40,408 nt of DNA from positions 1-40,408 of the forward strand of contig CANHJH010000004.1 in the NCBI GenBank assembly GCA_947460365.1. The letters run 5' to 3'. The translations under genes were made by a program, and so were the position numbers. Positions 32,895-40,408 of this stretch are shown here, piece after piece. How positions within the stretch are numbered: the stretch's first letter is position 1; each line of letters begins with the position of its first letter. Under the pieces are notes generated by a model. That model had not been told where the DNA came from, did no database searches, and saw nothing but the letters and a program-made list of their open reading frames with translations. The DNA comes from Sphingobacteriia bacterium (GTDB lineage Bacteria > Bacteroidota > Bacteroidia > Chitinophagales > Chitinophagaceae).

Positions 32895-33610
32895 ATTCCG
32901 AAACTGAGTTTTTTTAAATACGGTTGCGTAAAACTTGCTTCATTCATAATATTTAAAAATGATTTCCCTTCCGGAAAAGCCTGAACACTATCGTTCAGAT
33001 ATTGGTATGCATGCTTGTCTTTAGAAAATAATTTGCCGATGGCAGGGGTTATGCCATTCATGTACAATTGGTAGAACTGTTTAATTACGGGCATGGTTGG
33101 TTTAGAAAATTCAAGTACTACCAGTTTGCCACCAGGCTTTAGTACTCTGTACATTTCTTTCATGCCTTTTTCGAGCTGCTGAAAATTTCGTACACCAAAT
33201 GCAACAGTAATAGCCTCAAAACTATTATCTGTAAAAGGCAGTGCTGCGCTATCGGCATTTTGTAGTGTAATAAATGAATCTAACTTTTTTTCAACCAATT
33301 TTTTTCTGCCAATGGCCAACATTCCATCCGAAATATCTATTCCAATAATTTTTTCCGGATGAATAATTTGATGGGTAAGTATTGCTACATCTGCAGTGCC
33401 GGTAGCTACATCTAGTATGTTTTTTGGTTGAATGGCCTTCAACTCATTAATTGCTTTTTTGCGCCAGCTGATATCGATACCCGCACTTAAAAAACGGTTT
33501 AAAAAATCATATTTAAACGCAATGCGATTAAACATTTCTGCCACCTGATCTTTTTTAGTCAGCTCACTTTCTTTAAAAGGCACTATTTCGTCGTGTGCAA
33601 ATTTTGCCAT
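32867..33610 (-). CDS. ubiE: Demethylmenaquinone methyltransferase (MenG/UbiE)
   Basis: A 247-residue SAM-dependent methyltransferase for the last step of menaquinone synthesis. The family pattern is complete: VAEMFNRIAFKYDFLNRFLSAGIDISWR at the N-terminus, SAM motif I ILDVATGTADVAIL at about 66-79, GIDISDGML, FEAITVAFGVRNF and the VLKPGGKLVVLEFSKP segment. Bacteroidota use menaquinone, so MenG is the expected role. The gene has an exact TATCTTTG -7 element that ends only 4 nt before the ATG, so the transcript is predicted to be nearly or fully leaderless. It is divergent from rsgA. Confidence 0.95.
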   Translation of the reverse strand: MAKFAHDEIVPFKESELTKKDQVAEMFNRIAFKYDFLNRFLSAGIDISWRKKAINELKAIQPKNILDVATGTADVAILTHQIIHPEKIIGIDISDGMLAIGRKKLVEKKLDSFITLQNADSAALPFTDNSFEAITVAFGVRNFQQLEKGMKEMYRVLKPGGKLVVLEFSKPTMPVIKQFYQLYMNGITPAIGKLFSKDKHAYQYLNDSVQAFPEGKSFLNIMNEASFTQPYLKKLSFGICTIYCGSK

Positions 33611-33614
33611 CGGG

Positions 33615-33622
33615 CAAAGATA
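33615..33622 (-). promoter_or_regulatory. -7 promoter element of ubiE (TATCTTTG), leaderless
   Basis: The minus strand reads TATCTTTG, an exact TAnnTTTG match, with only four bases between it and the ATG. Transcription would begin at or next to the start codon. Confidence 0.6.
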
Positions 33623-33706
33623 TTCTTTTTATGGCCTTTTTGAAGCATATGCGGCTGTAAAATCCCTTATGATAGGTTAATATTTAGTAAAAATTTATAA
33701 TAGCCT

Positions 33707-33714
33707 TATCTTCG
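33707..33714 (+). promoter_or_regulatory. -7 promoter element of rsgA (TATCTTCG)
   Basis: TATCTTCG lies 6 nt before the GTG start of rsgA, again implying a very short or absent leader. It is the same word as at the rny promoter. Confidence 0.5.
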
Positions 33715-33720
33715 TATGGA

Positions 33721-34647
33721 GTGAAAGCAAGAATTTACAAATCTACAGGCAGCTGGTACATGGCTAAAGGTACCGATGGAAGGGTTTACAATGCCCGTGC
33801 TAAAGGAGCATTTAAGATAGAAGGGATTACCTCTACCAATCCTATAGCAGTAGGCGATTATGTAGCAATGAACATCGAAACCGTTCAGGAAGAATCGGCT
33901 ATAATTCAGGAAATTCATGACCGACGAAATTATGTGGCCAGAACATCGCCGCACAATAAGCACCAGCATCATATTATTGCCTCTAATCTAGATCAAAGTA
34001 TGTTGTTTGCAACGCTTAAATCGCCCAAAACATCGCAAGGATTTATTGATCGATTTTTGGTGTCTTGCGAATCGCACCATATTCCAGCTATTATTATATT
34101 TAACAAGGCCGATTTATATGGCAAAAAGGAAATGGAAAAGTTTCAGGAACTCTATGAAATGTACACCGCCATTGGGTACAAGGTAGTGTTGACCAGTGTG
34201 GAGCAAGAAAAGGGGTTAGTAGAAGTTAGGGAACTGTTACAACATAAAACCACTTTACTAAGTGGACATAGTGGGGTAGGTAAATCAACCCTAATCAATA
34301 AATTGTTTCCACAGTTTAACTTAAAAACGCAGGAAGTAAGTGATTGGAGTGGAAAAGGTTTGCATACTACTACTTTTGCTGAAATGTTCGACTTAAATGA
34401 AGAGAGTCAGGTAATAGATACGCCCGGCGTGCGCGAATTTGGTTTAGTAGATATCACCAGGCAAGAATTATCACACTATTTTCCCGAAATGTTGGCATTA
34501 TTAACTGAGTGTCAGTTTAACAACTGTATGCATACCAATGAGCCCGGATGTGCTGTTAAAGCAGAGGTAGGCATTGGAACTGTTTCGGAAGACCGCTATG
34601 TAAGTTATCTGACTATTTTGGATACGATGGAAGATAAAAAATATTAA
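33721..34647 (+). CDS. rsgA: Ribosome small-subunit-dependent GTPase A
   Basis: A 308-residue circularly permuted GTPase that helps mature the 30S subunit. An N-terminal OB fold (MKARIYKSTGSWYMAK, ...VGDYVAMNIE) is followed by the GTPase in permuted order: G4 NKAD at 128-131, G1 GHSGVGKST at 182-190, G3 DTPG at 233-236. The C-terminal zinc site follows (ECQFNNCMHTNEPGC). The start is GTG at 33721; the ATG at 33716 is followed at once by GAG TGA and cannot be the start. It is divergent from ubiE and convergent with the small lipoprotein gene 5 nt downstream. Confidence 0.96.
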   Translation: MKARIYKSTGSWYMAKGTDGRVYNARAKGAFKIEGITSTNPIAVGDYVAMNIETVQEESAIIQEIHDRRNYVARTSPHNKHQHHIIASNLDQSMLFATLKSPKTSQGFIDRFLVSCESHHIPAIIIFNKADLYGKKEMEKFQELYEMYTAIGYKVVLTSVEQEKGLVEVRELLQHKTTLLSGHSGVGKSTLINKLFPQFNLKTQEVSDWSGKGLHTTTFAEMFDLNEESQVIDTPGVREFGLVDITRQELSHYFPEMLALLTECQFNNCMHTNEPGCAVKAEVGIGTVSEDRYVSYLTILDTMEDKKY

Positions 34648-34652
34648 CAAGG

Positions 34653-34841
34653 CTAAAAACCCTTTTTCAGCTTATACCTGGGTTGTTTGATTTTTTTACC
34701 ATTCCCAGAAACAATTTTTTCGGCCCCTACATTTTTGCCATTGCTTTTGCAGCCTTCTTTTCTTTTAAAAACATTTTTTACAAAGCCACAAGAAGTCAGT
34801 GTAAAAGCAAGTAGAAAAAGGAAAATAATTTTTTTGTTCAT
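34653..34841 (-). CDS. Small basic lipoprotein of unknown function
   Basis: A 62-residue predicted lipoprotein. The signal peptide ends at a lipobox with Cys18 (FTLTSC). The mature part is about 45 residues, very rich in Lys and Gly (KNVFKRKEGCKSNGKN, KKIKQPRYKLKKGF), with one more Cys and no recognisable domain. It is convergent with rsgA. It could be an entericidin-like or peptidoglycan-associated small lipoprotein, but nothing in the sequence decides this. The lipobox and clean gene spacing support it as a real gene. Confidence 0.65.
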   Translation of the reverse strand: MNKKIIFLFLLAFTLTSCGFVKNVFKRKEGCKSNGKNVGAEKIVSGNGKKIKQPRYKLKKGF

Positions 34842-34893
34842 ATTAAATTAATGATAGATGGACATGATTAATTATAACGTATACTAAACCAAT

Positions 34894-35430
34894 TTATTTC
34901 AAAAACGTATGATTATAATCACTGAACCAACTAGCATATTTTACATAGTTATTAGCAATCCGATCAATTTCTCCATGAATCATATCCGGTGAAACATCTT
35001 TCACTTTTTTAGCGGGTATGCCTGCATAAATACTGCCAGCTTCTACTATAGTGCCCTCTAAAACAACTGCGCCTGCTGCAATGATGGAATTAGAATGAAT
35101 CACACATCGATCCATAACAATAGCACCCATGCCAATCAGCACATCATCATGCACAGTACAGCCGTGCACCATGGCGTTGTGGCCAATAGAAACCCTGTTG
35201 CCAATTTCCGTAGGATTTTTTTGGTAAGTGCAATGAATAATAGCTCCGTCCTGAATGTTTACTTTGTCCCCAATTTTTATATAATGAACATCTCCTCTAA
35301 CTACTGCATTAAACCAAATACTGCATTCATCACCCATCGTTACATCACCTACAATGGTAGCGTTGGGAGCAATAAAACATTCCGCACCAAAATGGGGGTG
35401 TTTGCCTAAAACAGGTAGAATAACAGCCAT
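34894..35430 (-). CDS. Gamma-carbonic anhydrase family protein (YrdA-like)
   Basis: A 178-residue left-handed beta-helix protein of the gamma-carbonic anhydrase superfamily. The hexapeptide repeats are clear (ATIVGDV, GDKVNIQDGAIIHC, IGHNAMVHGCTVHDDVLIGMGAIVMD). The three zinc ligands His66, His84 and His89 are present with the family spacing. Similar YrdA/PaaY-type proteins often have low or no carbonic anhydrase activity, so the catalytic role is uncertain. An AAAATTC-type 7-bp repeat with a TAATTTTG word lies directly upstream of the ATG. Confidence 0.9.
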   Translation of the reverse strand: MAVILPVLGKHPHFGAECFIAPNATIVGDVTMGDECSIWFNAVVRGDVHYIKIGDKVNIQDGAIIHCTYQKNPTEIGNRVSIGHNAMVHGCTVHDDVLIGMGAIVMDRCVIHSNSIIAAGAVVLEGTIVEAGSIYAGIPAKKVKDVSPDMIHGEIDRIANNYVKYASWFSDYNHTFLK

Positions 35431-35431
35431 A

Positions 35432-35459
35432 AAAATTCAAAATTAAAAATTCAAAAAAC
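35432..35459. repeat. 7-bp tandem repeat (AAAATTC type) upstream of the gamma-carbonic anhydrase gene
   Basis: Four consecutive heptamers read AAAATTC, AAAATTA, AAAATTC, AAAAAAC. On the minus strand the second boundary creates TAATTTTG (35438-35445), a formal match to the -7 consensus 7 nt before the ATG; in such AT-rich sequence the match may be chance. Confidence 0.55.
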
Positions 35460-35592
35460 CAACAACTATCTTAACGAAATTAAATAGATAAAAGAACAAA
35501 GCCAAAAGTAAAAAACTGCACTAAAGGATAAAGCCAGCTATACATTTTAATGATTTATTGATCAAATGCGGCATTAATTGCTGTACTTCATT

Positions 35593-35600
35593 TAAGTTTG
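35593..35600 (+). promoter_or_regulatory. -7 promoter element of the aminotransferase gene (TAAGTTTG), leaderless
   Basis: TAAGTTTG is an exact TAnnTTTG match and ends 4 nt before the ATG at 35605, the same spacing as at ubiE. Confidence 0.5.
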
Positions 35601-35604
35601 AGGT

Positions 35605-36786
35605 ATGAACAACAGGCAATTATTTCTTTCACATGTTGCGCAAACTTCTCCTAAGCCAATCGGAATAGAAATGGTTCGGGCAGAGGGCATATATTTATGG
35701 GACACATCTGGCAAAAAATACATAGATGCCATTGCTGGATTTAGTGTTTGTAATATTGGTCATGGAAATATGCATGTTGTAAAAGCTGTGCAAGAGCAAG
35801 CTGCAGCTTATATGCATGTAATTGTTTATGGCGAATTCATAGAATCGCCACAGGTTTCATATGCCTCTTTATTGGTGAATCATTTGCCCGAATCACTCAA
35901 TTGCGTATATTTTACGAATAGTGGCTCCGAAGCAACAGAGGGCGCTATGAAATTGGCAAAAAGAGTAACCAATCGTACCAAAATTATTGCATGCAAAAAT
36001 GCTTATCATGGAAGTACGCAGGGATCTTTGAGTGTGATGGGTGATGAGTATTGGAGAAATGCTTTTAGGCCTTTACTCCCCGACGTACATCATGTAAATT
36101 TTGGAAGTAGTGAATTAATAGCCGCAATTGATGCGCACACGGCATGTGTAATAATTGAAACGGTACAGGCAGAAAGTGGAATAAACCCTCCCGATAAAAA
36201 ATGGCTTCAATTGCTGCGAAAAAAATGTTCAGCGCTGGGAGTATTATTAATATTTGATGAAATACAGGCAGGCTTTGGAAGAACAGGAACACTATGGGCT
36301 TTTGAACAATTTGAAGTGGTTCCGGATATATTATTACTCGGTAAGGCCTTAGGCGGAGGAATGCCCTTGGGTGCTTTTATAGCCAGCACTGAACTGATGC
36401 ATGCTTTAACGCACAATCCTGTATTAGGTCACATCACTACATTTGGTGGGCATCCGGTTTCCTGTGCTGCCGGAAAAGCTGCAATGGAAGTGTTACTTCA
36501 AGAAAACCATATCAACCAAGTAAAACAAAAGGAACAACAACTGTTGCAATTATTAAAACATCCTGCAATTAAAACAATTAATCATCATGGATTGTGGATG
36601 TCGCTGCAATTTGAAACAGCCGAAAAAGCGCAAGCAATAGTACATCAATGTGTATTGAATGGTGTGGTAACCGATTGGTTTTTATTTGCGCCTGATAGAT
36701 TAAGAATCGCTCCACCGCTTACTATTACTCCAACTGAAATAGAGGAAATGTGCCACATTATCATAAAAAGTATCAATCAAATTTAA
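35605..36786 (+). CDS. Class III PLP-dependent aminotransferase
   Basis: A 393-residue fold type I aminotransferase of the acetylornithine/ornithine/4-aminobutyrate class. Key segments: YLWDTSGKKYIDAIAGFSVCNIGH, YFTNSGSEATEGAMKLAKR for the phosphate loop, ACKNAYHGST, IIETVQAESG, LIFDEIQAGFGRTG with the PLP-pyridine Asp, and LLGKALGGGMPLGAF with the Schiff-base Lys247. The exact amino donor cannot be told from the sequence. No arginine, lysine or ectoine pathway genes are adjacent, so it is not assigned to a pathway. It is convergent with bshA, from which it is separated by a 7-bp repeat array. Confidence 0.92.
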   Translation: MNNRQLFLSHVAQTSPKPIGIEMVRAEGIYLWDTSGKKYIDAIAGFSVCNIGHGNMHVVKAVQEQAAAYMHVIVYGEFIESPQVSYASLLVNHLPESLNCVYFTNSGSEATEGAMKLAKRVTNRTKIIACKNAYHGSTQGSLSVMGDEYWRNAFRPLLPDVHHVNFGSSELIAAIDAHTACVIIETVQAESGINPPDKKWLQLLRKKCSALGVLLIFDEIQAGFGRTGTLWAFEQFEVVPDILLLGKALGGGMPLGAFIASTELMHALTHNPVLGHITTFGGHPVSCAAGKAAMEVLLQENHINQVKQKEQQLLQLLKHPAIKTINHHGLWMSLQFETAEKAQAIVHQCVLNGVVTDWFLFAPDRLRIAPPLTITPTEIEEMCHIIIKSINQI

Positions 36787-36796
36787 AAGACATTAC

Positions 36797-36859
36797 ATTA
36801 TCCATTGTCAATTATCCATTATCCATTATCCATTGTCAATTATCAATTATCAATTATTC
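36797..36859. repeat. Nine-unit heptanucleotide tandem repeat (ATTATCC/ATTGTCA type)
   Basis: Nine consecutive 7-bp units run without interruption: ATTATCC, ATTGTCA, ATTATCC three times, ATTGTCA, ATTATCA twice, ATTATTC. The array starts 10 nt after the aminotransferase stop and runs into the last codons and stop of the convergent bshA gene. Confidence 0.9.
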
Positions 36860-37983
36860 ATCCTGCAAAACCTGCCATATAATGCCTCGTAAATCGGAAT
36901 AATGTTTTTAATATCAAATAAAAGTGCTTGTTGGTAAGCGGCTTCTTTCATTTTTTCTAATTGAGTTTCATTGCTTAATAGTTCAATTGCAAAACCACTC
37001 ATCGATTGTACATCGCCAATATCTGCCATAAAACCGGTTTCTCCATGAATATTGATTTCATTTAATCCGCCTGCGTTGGTACTAATTACTACCGATCTGG
37101 CAGCCATTGCTTCTAGGGCAGCTAACCCAAAACTCTCGTATTCTGAGGGTAATATAAATACATCACTTACTGCTAATATGTCTTCAATTTGTTCTTGCTT
37201 TCCTAAAAAACGAATTTCCTCTACCACCCCCAGTTCTCTGGCTAATTCTTCACAAATATGCCGCTCAGGGCCATCGCCCACCATTAATAATTTGGAGGGG
37301 ATTTCTTTTTGTACCGCAGCAAAAATTTCAATCACATCGGTTACTCTTTTTACCTTTCTAAAGTTAGATGCATGCATTAAAATCTTTTCATTATTAGGAG
37401 CAATAACTTTTTTAAAAGCATCGATGGGTTTTTTATTAAAACGCGCAACATCTACAAAGTTGTAAATCACTTCAATTTCTTTTTCTATAGCAAAGGAGTG
37501 ATAAGTCTCGTCACGTAAGTTATTAGAAACGGCGGTAATAGCATCACTTTGATTGATAGAAAAGGTAACTACCGGTTCATAGGTTTTGTCTTTTCCCACC
37601 AGCGTTATATCTGTTCCGTGTAATGTAGTAATAACCGGTATGTTTCTGCCGTTTTTTTGTTTCACTATTTGTTTAGCCATGTATGCTGCTGATGCATGTG
37701 GAATAGCGTAATGCACGTGCAATAAATCTAAATCGTGGTTAATAATCACATCCACCATGGTACTGGCTAATGCAACTTCATACGGTGGATAATCAAACAA
37801 AGGGTAAGTGGGCACCCGCACTTCATGATAAAATATATTGGTATTAAATACATTTAACCTTACCGGTTGCTGATAAGTGATAAAATGCACTTGATGTCCT
37901 TCATCTGCAAGCGCTTTCCCCAACTCTGTTGCCAATACACCGCTGCCTCCAAATGTGGGATAACAAACTATTCCAATACGCAT
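36850..37983 (-). CDS. bshA: N-acetyl-alpha-D-glucosaminyl L-malate synthase BshA
   Basis: A 377-residue GT4-family glycosyltransferase that makes GlcNAc-malate, the first step of bacillithiol synthesis. The N-terminus MRIGIVCYPTFGGSGVLATELG is diagnostic of BshA among GT4 enzymes. HVHYAIPHASAAYMAKQI, TTLHGTDITLVG and the C-terminal EYESFGLAALEAMA (the EX7E motif) are also present. Length is normal. bshB and bshC are not in the window, as expected since these genes are usually scattered. Its last codons and stop lie inside the 7-bp repeat array. Confidence 0.94.
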   Translation of the reverse strand: MRIGIVCYPTFGGSGVLATELGKALADEGHQVHFITYQQPVRLNVFNTNIFYHEVRVPTYPLFDYPPYEVALASTMVDVIINHDLDLLHVHYAIPHASAAYMAKQIVKQKNGRNIPVITTLHGTDITLVGKDKTYEPVVTFSINQSDAITAVSNNLRDETYHSFAIEKEIEVIYNFVDVARFNKKPIDAFKKVIAPNNEKILMHASNFRKVKRVTDVIEIFAAVQKEIPSKLLMVGDGPERHICEELARELGVVEEIRFLGKQEQIEDILAVSDVFILPSEYESFGLAALEAMAARSVVISTNAGGLNEINIHGETGFMADIGDVQSMSGFAIELLSNETQLEKMKEAAYQQALLFDIKNIIPIYEALYGRFCRMNN

Positions 37984-38075
37984 AATTGTTGATTTGTGTT
38001 TCTAACATGCAAATAACAACTAATTTTTGATTAAGTTTAATAGAACTATATTGATGGTAAAACCTTGCAATTGGT

Positions 38076-38083
38076 TATCTTCA
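38076..38083 (+). promoter_or_regulatory. Candidate -7 promoter element of the M28 peptidase gene (TATCTTCA)
   Basis: TATCTTCA lies 21 nt before the ATG at 38105, with ATTG at 38050-38053 in a plausible -33 position. It supports the start that begins with the signal peptide. Confidence 0.4.
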
Positions 38084-38104
38084 TGTTTTAAATCAGCAAT
38101 TGGT

Positions 38105-39475
38105 ATGAGAAAAATAATCGCGTTATGGTTAATGAGTCCAGTATTTTTATTTGCGCAGTCAAGCATCGACTCGACTTATATAAAAAACATATCTGATGAA
38201 ATCTTAAGAAATGGCAAAGCACACGATTTATTAAGAGTGTTAACCAAAGAAATTGGCGGTCGTTTAGCCGGATCTATTCAATTTACTAAAGCTGTTACAT
38301 GGGGCGAAGCTGCATTAAAAAATGCAGGTGCTGATAAGGTTTTTCTTCAGGAATGTATGATGCCTAATTGGCAAAGAGGTGGGAAGGACAATGCAACTAT
38401 TTTGCAAATCAATAAAAACAAAACAAACAGAGAATTAGATGTACTTGCATTGGGTAATTCAATGGGTACTGGCGGAAAACCCCTTGTGGCAGAAGTAATT
38501 GGGGTTGCTGATTTTGCTGATTTAGAAGCTAAGAAAGACCTGGTTAAAGGTAAAATCGTTTATTTTAATTACAAATTCAATCCTACCAATATTCATCCAT
38601 TTACTTCTTATGGTCAAGTAGGACAATACCGCCGAAATGGCCCTAGTGCTGCCGCTAAATATGGAGCGGTTGGGGTAATGATTCGTTCTTTAACTGAAGC
38701 AACCGACAATAATCCGCATACCGGATCTACTGCTTATGACGATGCTTTCCCTAAAATTCCTGCTGTTGCGTTAGGCGGTTACGATGCCGATTATATGTGG
38801 GAACTTTGTAAGAAAGCTGCCGTTACAGTGTCTATCTCTACCAATGGCCATTTTTTACCCGATGCTAAAGGACACAATGTGGTGGCTGAGCTTACGGGTT
38901 CTGAGTTTCCTAATGAATATATTGCTGTTGGCGGACACCTCGATAGCTGGGATGTAAACGAAGGAGCTCATGACGATGGTGCCGGGATTGTACAAACTAT
39001 AGAAGTACTCAGAACACTTAAAGCACTCGGATATAAACCTAAATATAGTTTGCGTTTTGTGTTGTTTGCCAATGAAGAAAATGGATTGAAAGGTGGACTA
39101 AAATATGCAGAGGAAGCCAAAGCAAAAAATGAAAAACATGTATTTGCTTTAGAAAGTGATGAAGGCGGATTTACTCCAAGAGGTTTTGGATTTACTATGG
39201 CGGAAAAGCAATTAGATAAAGTAAAATCCTGGTTGCCATTATTACAACCTTATGGCACAGAAACACTTAACATGGGTGGCGGTGGCGCCGACATCGGCCC
39301 GCTGAGAACCACATTTGGCACTGCTTTAGGTGGTTTAATTCCCGACGCTCAACGTTATTTCGATATTCATCATGCTCGAAGCGATGTATTCGAAAATGTA
39401 AATAAAAGAGAATTGTTATTAGGGGCCGTTAACATGGCTGCCTTGATTTATTTAATAGATAAATACGGTTTATAA
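38105..39475 (+). CDS. Secreted M28-family zinc peptidase
   Basis: A 456-residue exported metallopeptidase. The signal peptide is MRKIIALWLMSPVFLFAQS; the ATG at 38105 is chosen for this reason over an in-frame TTG at 38027. A PA-like insert precedes the catalytic domain, which has GGHLDSWDVNEGAHDDGAG (His278 and the bridging Asp), FANEENGLKGG (catalytic Glu pair), ALESDEGG and the final HHARSDVFENV with the last zinc His. All five zinc/catalytic positions are visible. It is likely an aminopeptidase or carboxypeptidase acting in the periplasm; the substrate is unknown. The next gene starts 16 nt downstream. Confidence 0.92.
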   Translation: MRKIIALWLMSPVFLFAQSSIDSTYIKNISDEILRNGKAHDLLRVLTKEIGGRLAGSIQFTKAVTWGEAALKNAGADKVFLQECMMPNWQRGGKDNATILQINKNKTNRELDVLALGNSMGTGGKPLVAEVIGVADFADLEAKKDLVKGKIVYFNYKFNPTNIHPFTSYGQVGQYRRNGPSAAAKYGAVGVMIRSLTEATDNNPHTGSTAYDDAFPKIPAVALGGYDADYMWELCKKAAVTVSISTNGHFLPDAKGHNVVAELTGSEFPNEYIAVGGHLDSWDVNEGAHDDGAGIVQTIEVLRTLKALGYKPKYSLRFVLFANEENGLKGGLKYAEEAKAKNEKHVFALESDEGGFTPRGFGFTMAEKQLDKVKSWLPLLQPYGTETLNMGGGGADIGPLRTTFGTALGGLIPDAQRYFDIHHARSDVFENVNKRELLLGAVNMAALIYLIDKYGL

Positions 39476-39491
39476 AATTCAAAAATAACAC

Positions 39492-39884
39492 ATGAAATTT
39501 AAAACAATTATTTGGAGCGTTCTATTGATTTTGTTGTCGGCACTTGCCGGATATATATACTGGAAATATTATTTTGTATTTGCAGAAGGTACCAAAGCCG
39601 GACAGTTAAATACTTTTCAACAAAAAGGCTTTTTATTTAAAACTTATGAAGGAAAAATAATTCAAAGTGGCTTTAAAGCCAATGTGCAAAGCAATGAGTT
39701 TGAATTTAGTGTGATAGATAAAAAAGTAGCTGATATTTTAGAGCGAAATTCGGGACGTGAATTGAATCTACAGTACAAAAGGTATTTAGGCGTATTACCC
39801 TGGAGAGGTTTGCAATCTTATGTGGTAGACAGTGTGCTGGAAATAAGAGCTGCGGCAGGTGAATCAATTATTACGCCTAAATAG
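39492..39884 (+). CDS. Small membrane-anchored protein of unknown function
   Basis: A 130-residue protein with one N-terminal membrane helix (about 5-22) and a predicted periplasmic beta-rich domain (KTYEGKIIQSGF, EFEFSVIDKKVADILE, LQYKRYLGVLPWRG). Similar Bacteroidota proteins are sometimes labelled 6-phosphogluconate dehydrogenase, which this sequence does not support because it is far too short and has no NADP-binding loop. Function unknown. It follows the M28 gene closely and its stop codon directly abuts the stop of the convergent methyltransferase gene. Confidence 0.8.
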   Translation: MKFKTIIWSVLLILLSALAGYIYWKYYFVFAEGTKAGQLNTFQQKGFLFKTYEGKIIQSGFKANVQSNEFEFSVIDKKVADILERNSGRELNLQYKRYLGVLPWRGLQSYVVDSVLEIRAAAGESIITPK

Positions 39885-40408
39885 TTATTTAGCCTGTAAC
39901 AAAAATATGGTCGGTATTTTATGCAGTTCCGGTAATTGATTCAGCCAATTTTTAACCGGTTGAGTAACAATACTTTCTGTTGGTCCTGTAATATCTTTTC
40001 CAACACAAATAAGGGTAGAAGGCTTACAGCATTGTAAAATATCTTTAAGTAGTTGGTTGTTTCTATAAGGGGTCTCAATAAAAATCTGGGTCATTTTTTT
40101 GCGCTCCGACTCCGCTTCCAATTCTTTGATCTTTTTCTTTTTTTCCAATGTGTCAATCGGTAAATATCCGTTGAACTGAAAACATTGTCCATTCATACCA
40201 CTTGCCATTAGTGCTAATAAAATTGAACTGGGGCCCACTAATGGTTGTACCACAATTTTATTTTGCTGCGCAGTTTCTATCAATAGTTGACCCGGATCCG
40301 CAATACCCGGACAACCAGCTTCACTTACAATGCCAACATTGTTGCCCTTCAAAAGTTCTTGCAAAAAAGCTTGTTTAACCCCTTCTTCAGCCTTGTGTAT
40401 AGTAAACC
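39885..40408 (-). CDS. Tetrapyrrole-methylase-family SAM methyltransferase (RsmI paralogue), 5' end cut by window edge
   Basis: The frame stays open to the window edge, leaving about 173 residues of the C-terminal part. EAGCPGIADPGQLL corresponds to the SDAGTPxxSDPG loop of RsmI-type enzymes, and VGPSSILLALMASGMNG and IFIETPYRNNQLLKDIL are typical of the same fold. The protein ends without the RsmI C-terminal extension (final residues IPTIFLLQAK), like the second, RsmI-related methyltransferase found in many Bacteroidota. Its RNA target is not established. Being partial, RsmI itself is not fully excluded. Confidence 0.88.
   Translation of the reverse strand, partial: FTIHKAEEGVKQAFLQELLKGNNVGIVSEAGCPGIADPGQLLIETAQQNKIVVQPLVGPSSILLALMASGMNGQCFQFNGYLPIDTLEKKKKIKELEAESERKKMTQIFIETPYRNNQLLKDILQCCKPSTLICVGKDITGPTESIVTQPVKNWLNQLPELHKIPTIFLLQAK

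Noticed and set aside
38027-38104. Upstream TTG start for the M28 peptidase
   Set aside because: The extension hides the signal peptide starting at 38105 and would begin upstream of the best promoter match.
39492-39884. 6-phosphogluconate dehydrogenase
   Set aside because: The protein is 130 residues with one membrane helix and no dinucleotide-binding loop or catalytic motif of that enzyme.

Overview
The window is about 40.4 kb of AT-rich chromosomal DNA from a member of the Bacteroidota, most likely a Chitinophagaceae-type organism. The evidence is a PorT-like type IX secretion protein next to menG/ubiE, a RemB/Wzi-like outer-membrane protein, BshA (bacillithiol synthesis), a TatA of the family type, -7 promoter elements of the TAnnTTTG/TATCTTCG kind that are typical of the phylum, and almost no Shine-Dalgarno sequences. 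No tRNA, rRNA, insertion sequence, prophage or CRISPR array was seen. Coding density is very high and most genes are core housekeeping genes.

Layout. (1) 1-6878, all minus strand: pheT, a small coiled-coil gene, zapA, rny, rplS, tatA and gatA (3' end cut by the window edge). (2) 6879-7312: a divergent AT-rich intergenic region with four helically phased DnaA-box-like words. (3) 7313-15833, all plus strand: dnaB, rsmE, an L,D-transpeptidase lipoprotein, a GNAT-like protein, dnaX, a CDGSH iron-sulfur protein, a CoA-binding protein and a PhoD-like phosphatase lipoprotein, closed by a perfect 27-bp hairpin. (4) 16002-25920, all minus strand: a six-gene signalling operon. In transcription order it encodes two tandem periplasmic-propeller/SpoIIE-type phosphatases, an RsbW-like HATPase, a STAS protein, a GAF-PAS-adenylate cyclase-HD protein and a TMEM175-type channel. 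(5) 26077-30449, minus strand: pyrC-type dihydroorotase, a short MutS-like ATPase and comM. (6) 30484-40408, mixed strands: the RemB/Wzi-like barrel, porT, ubiE/menG, rsgA, a small lipoprotein, a gamma-carbonic anhydrase, a class III aminotransferase, bshA, an M28 peptidase, a small membrane protein and the C-terminal part of a tetrapyrrole-methylase-family methyltransferase.

The most interesting system is block 4. Two envelope sensors with diverged ectodomains but nearly identical phosphatase outputs appear to feed one partner switch (HATPase kinase plus STAS). No sigma factor is encoded beside it; instead it is followed by a multidomain cyclase with a complete set of class III catalytic residues and by a potassium-channel-like protein. 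The inferred output is cAMP and/or ion flux rather than sigma-factor release.

Other unusual signals are the phased DnaA-box-like array at the point where gene direction switches beside dnaB, a set of 7-bp tandem repeats scattered through intergenic regions, leaderless-looking promoters, a TTAA tetramer that supplies both stop codons of two convergent genes, and a dihydroorotase whose HxH metal motif has Gln in place of the first His.
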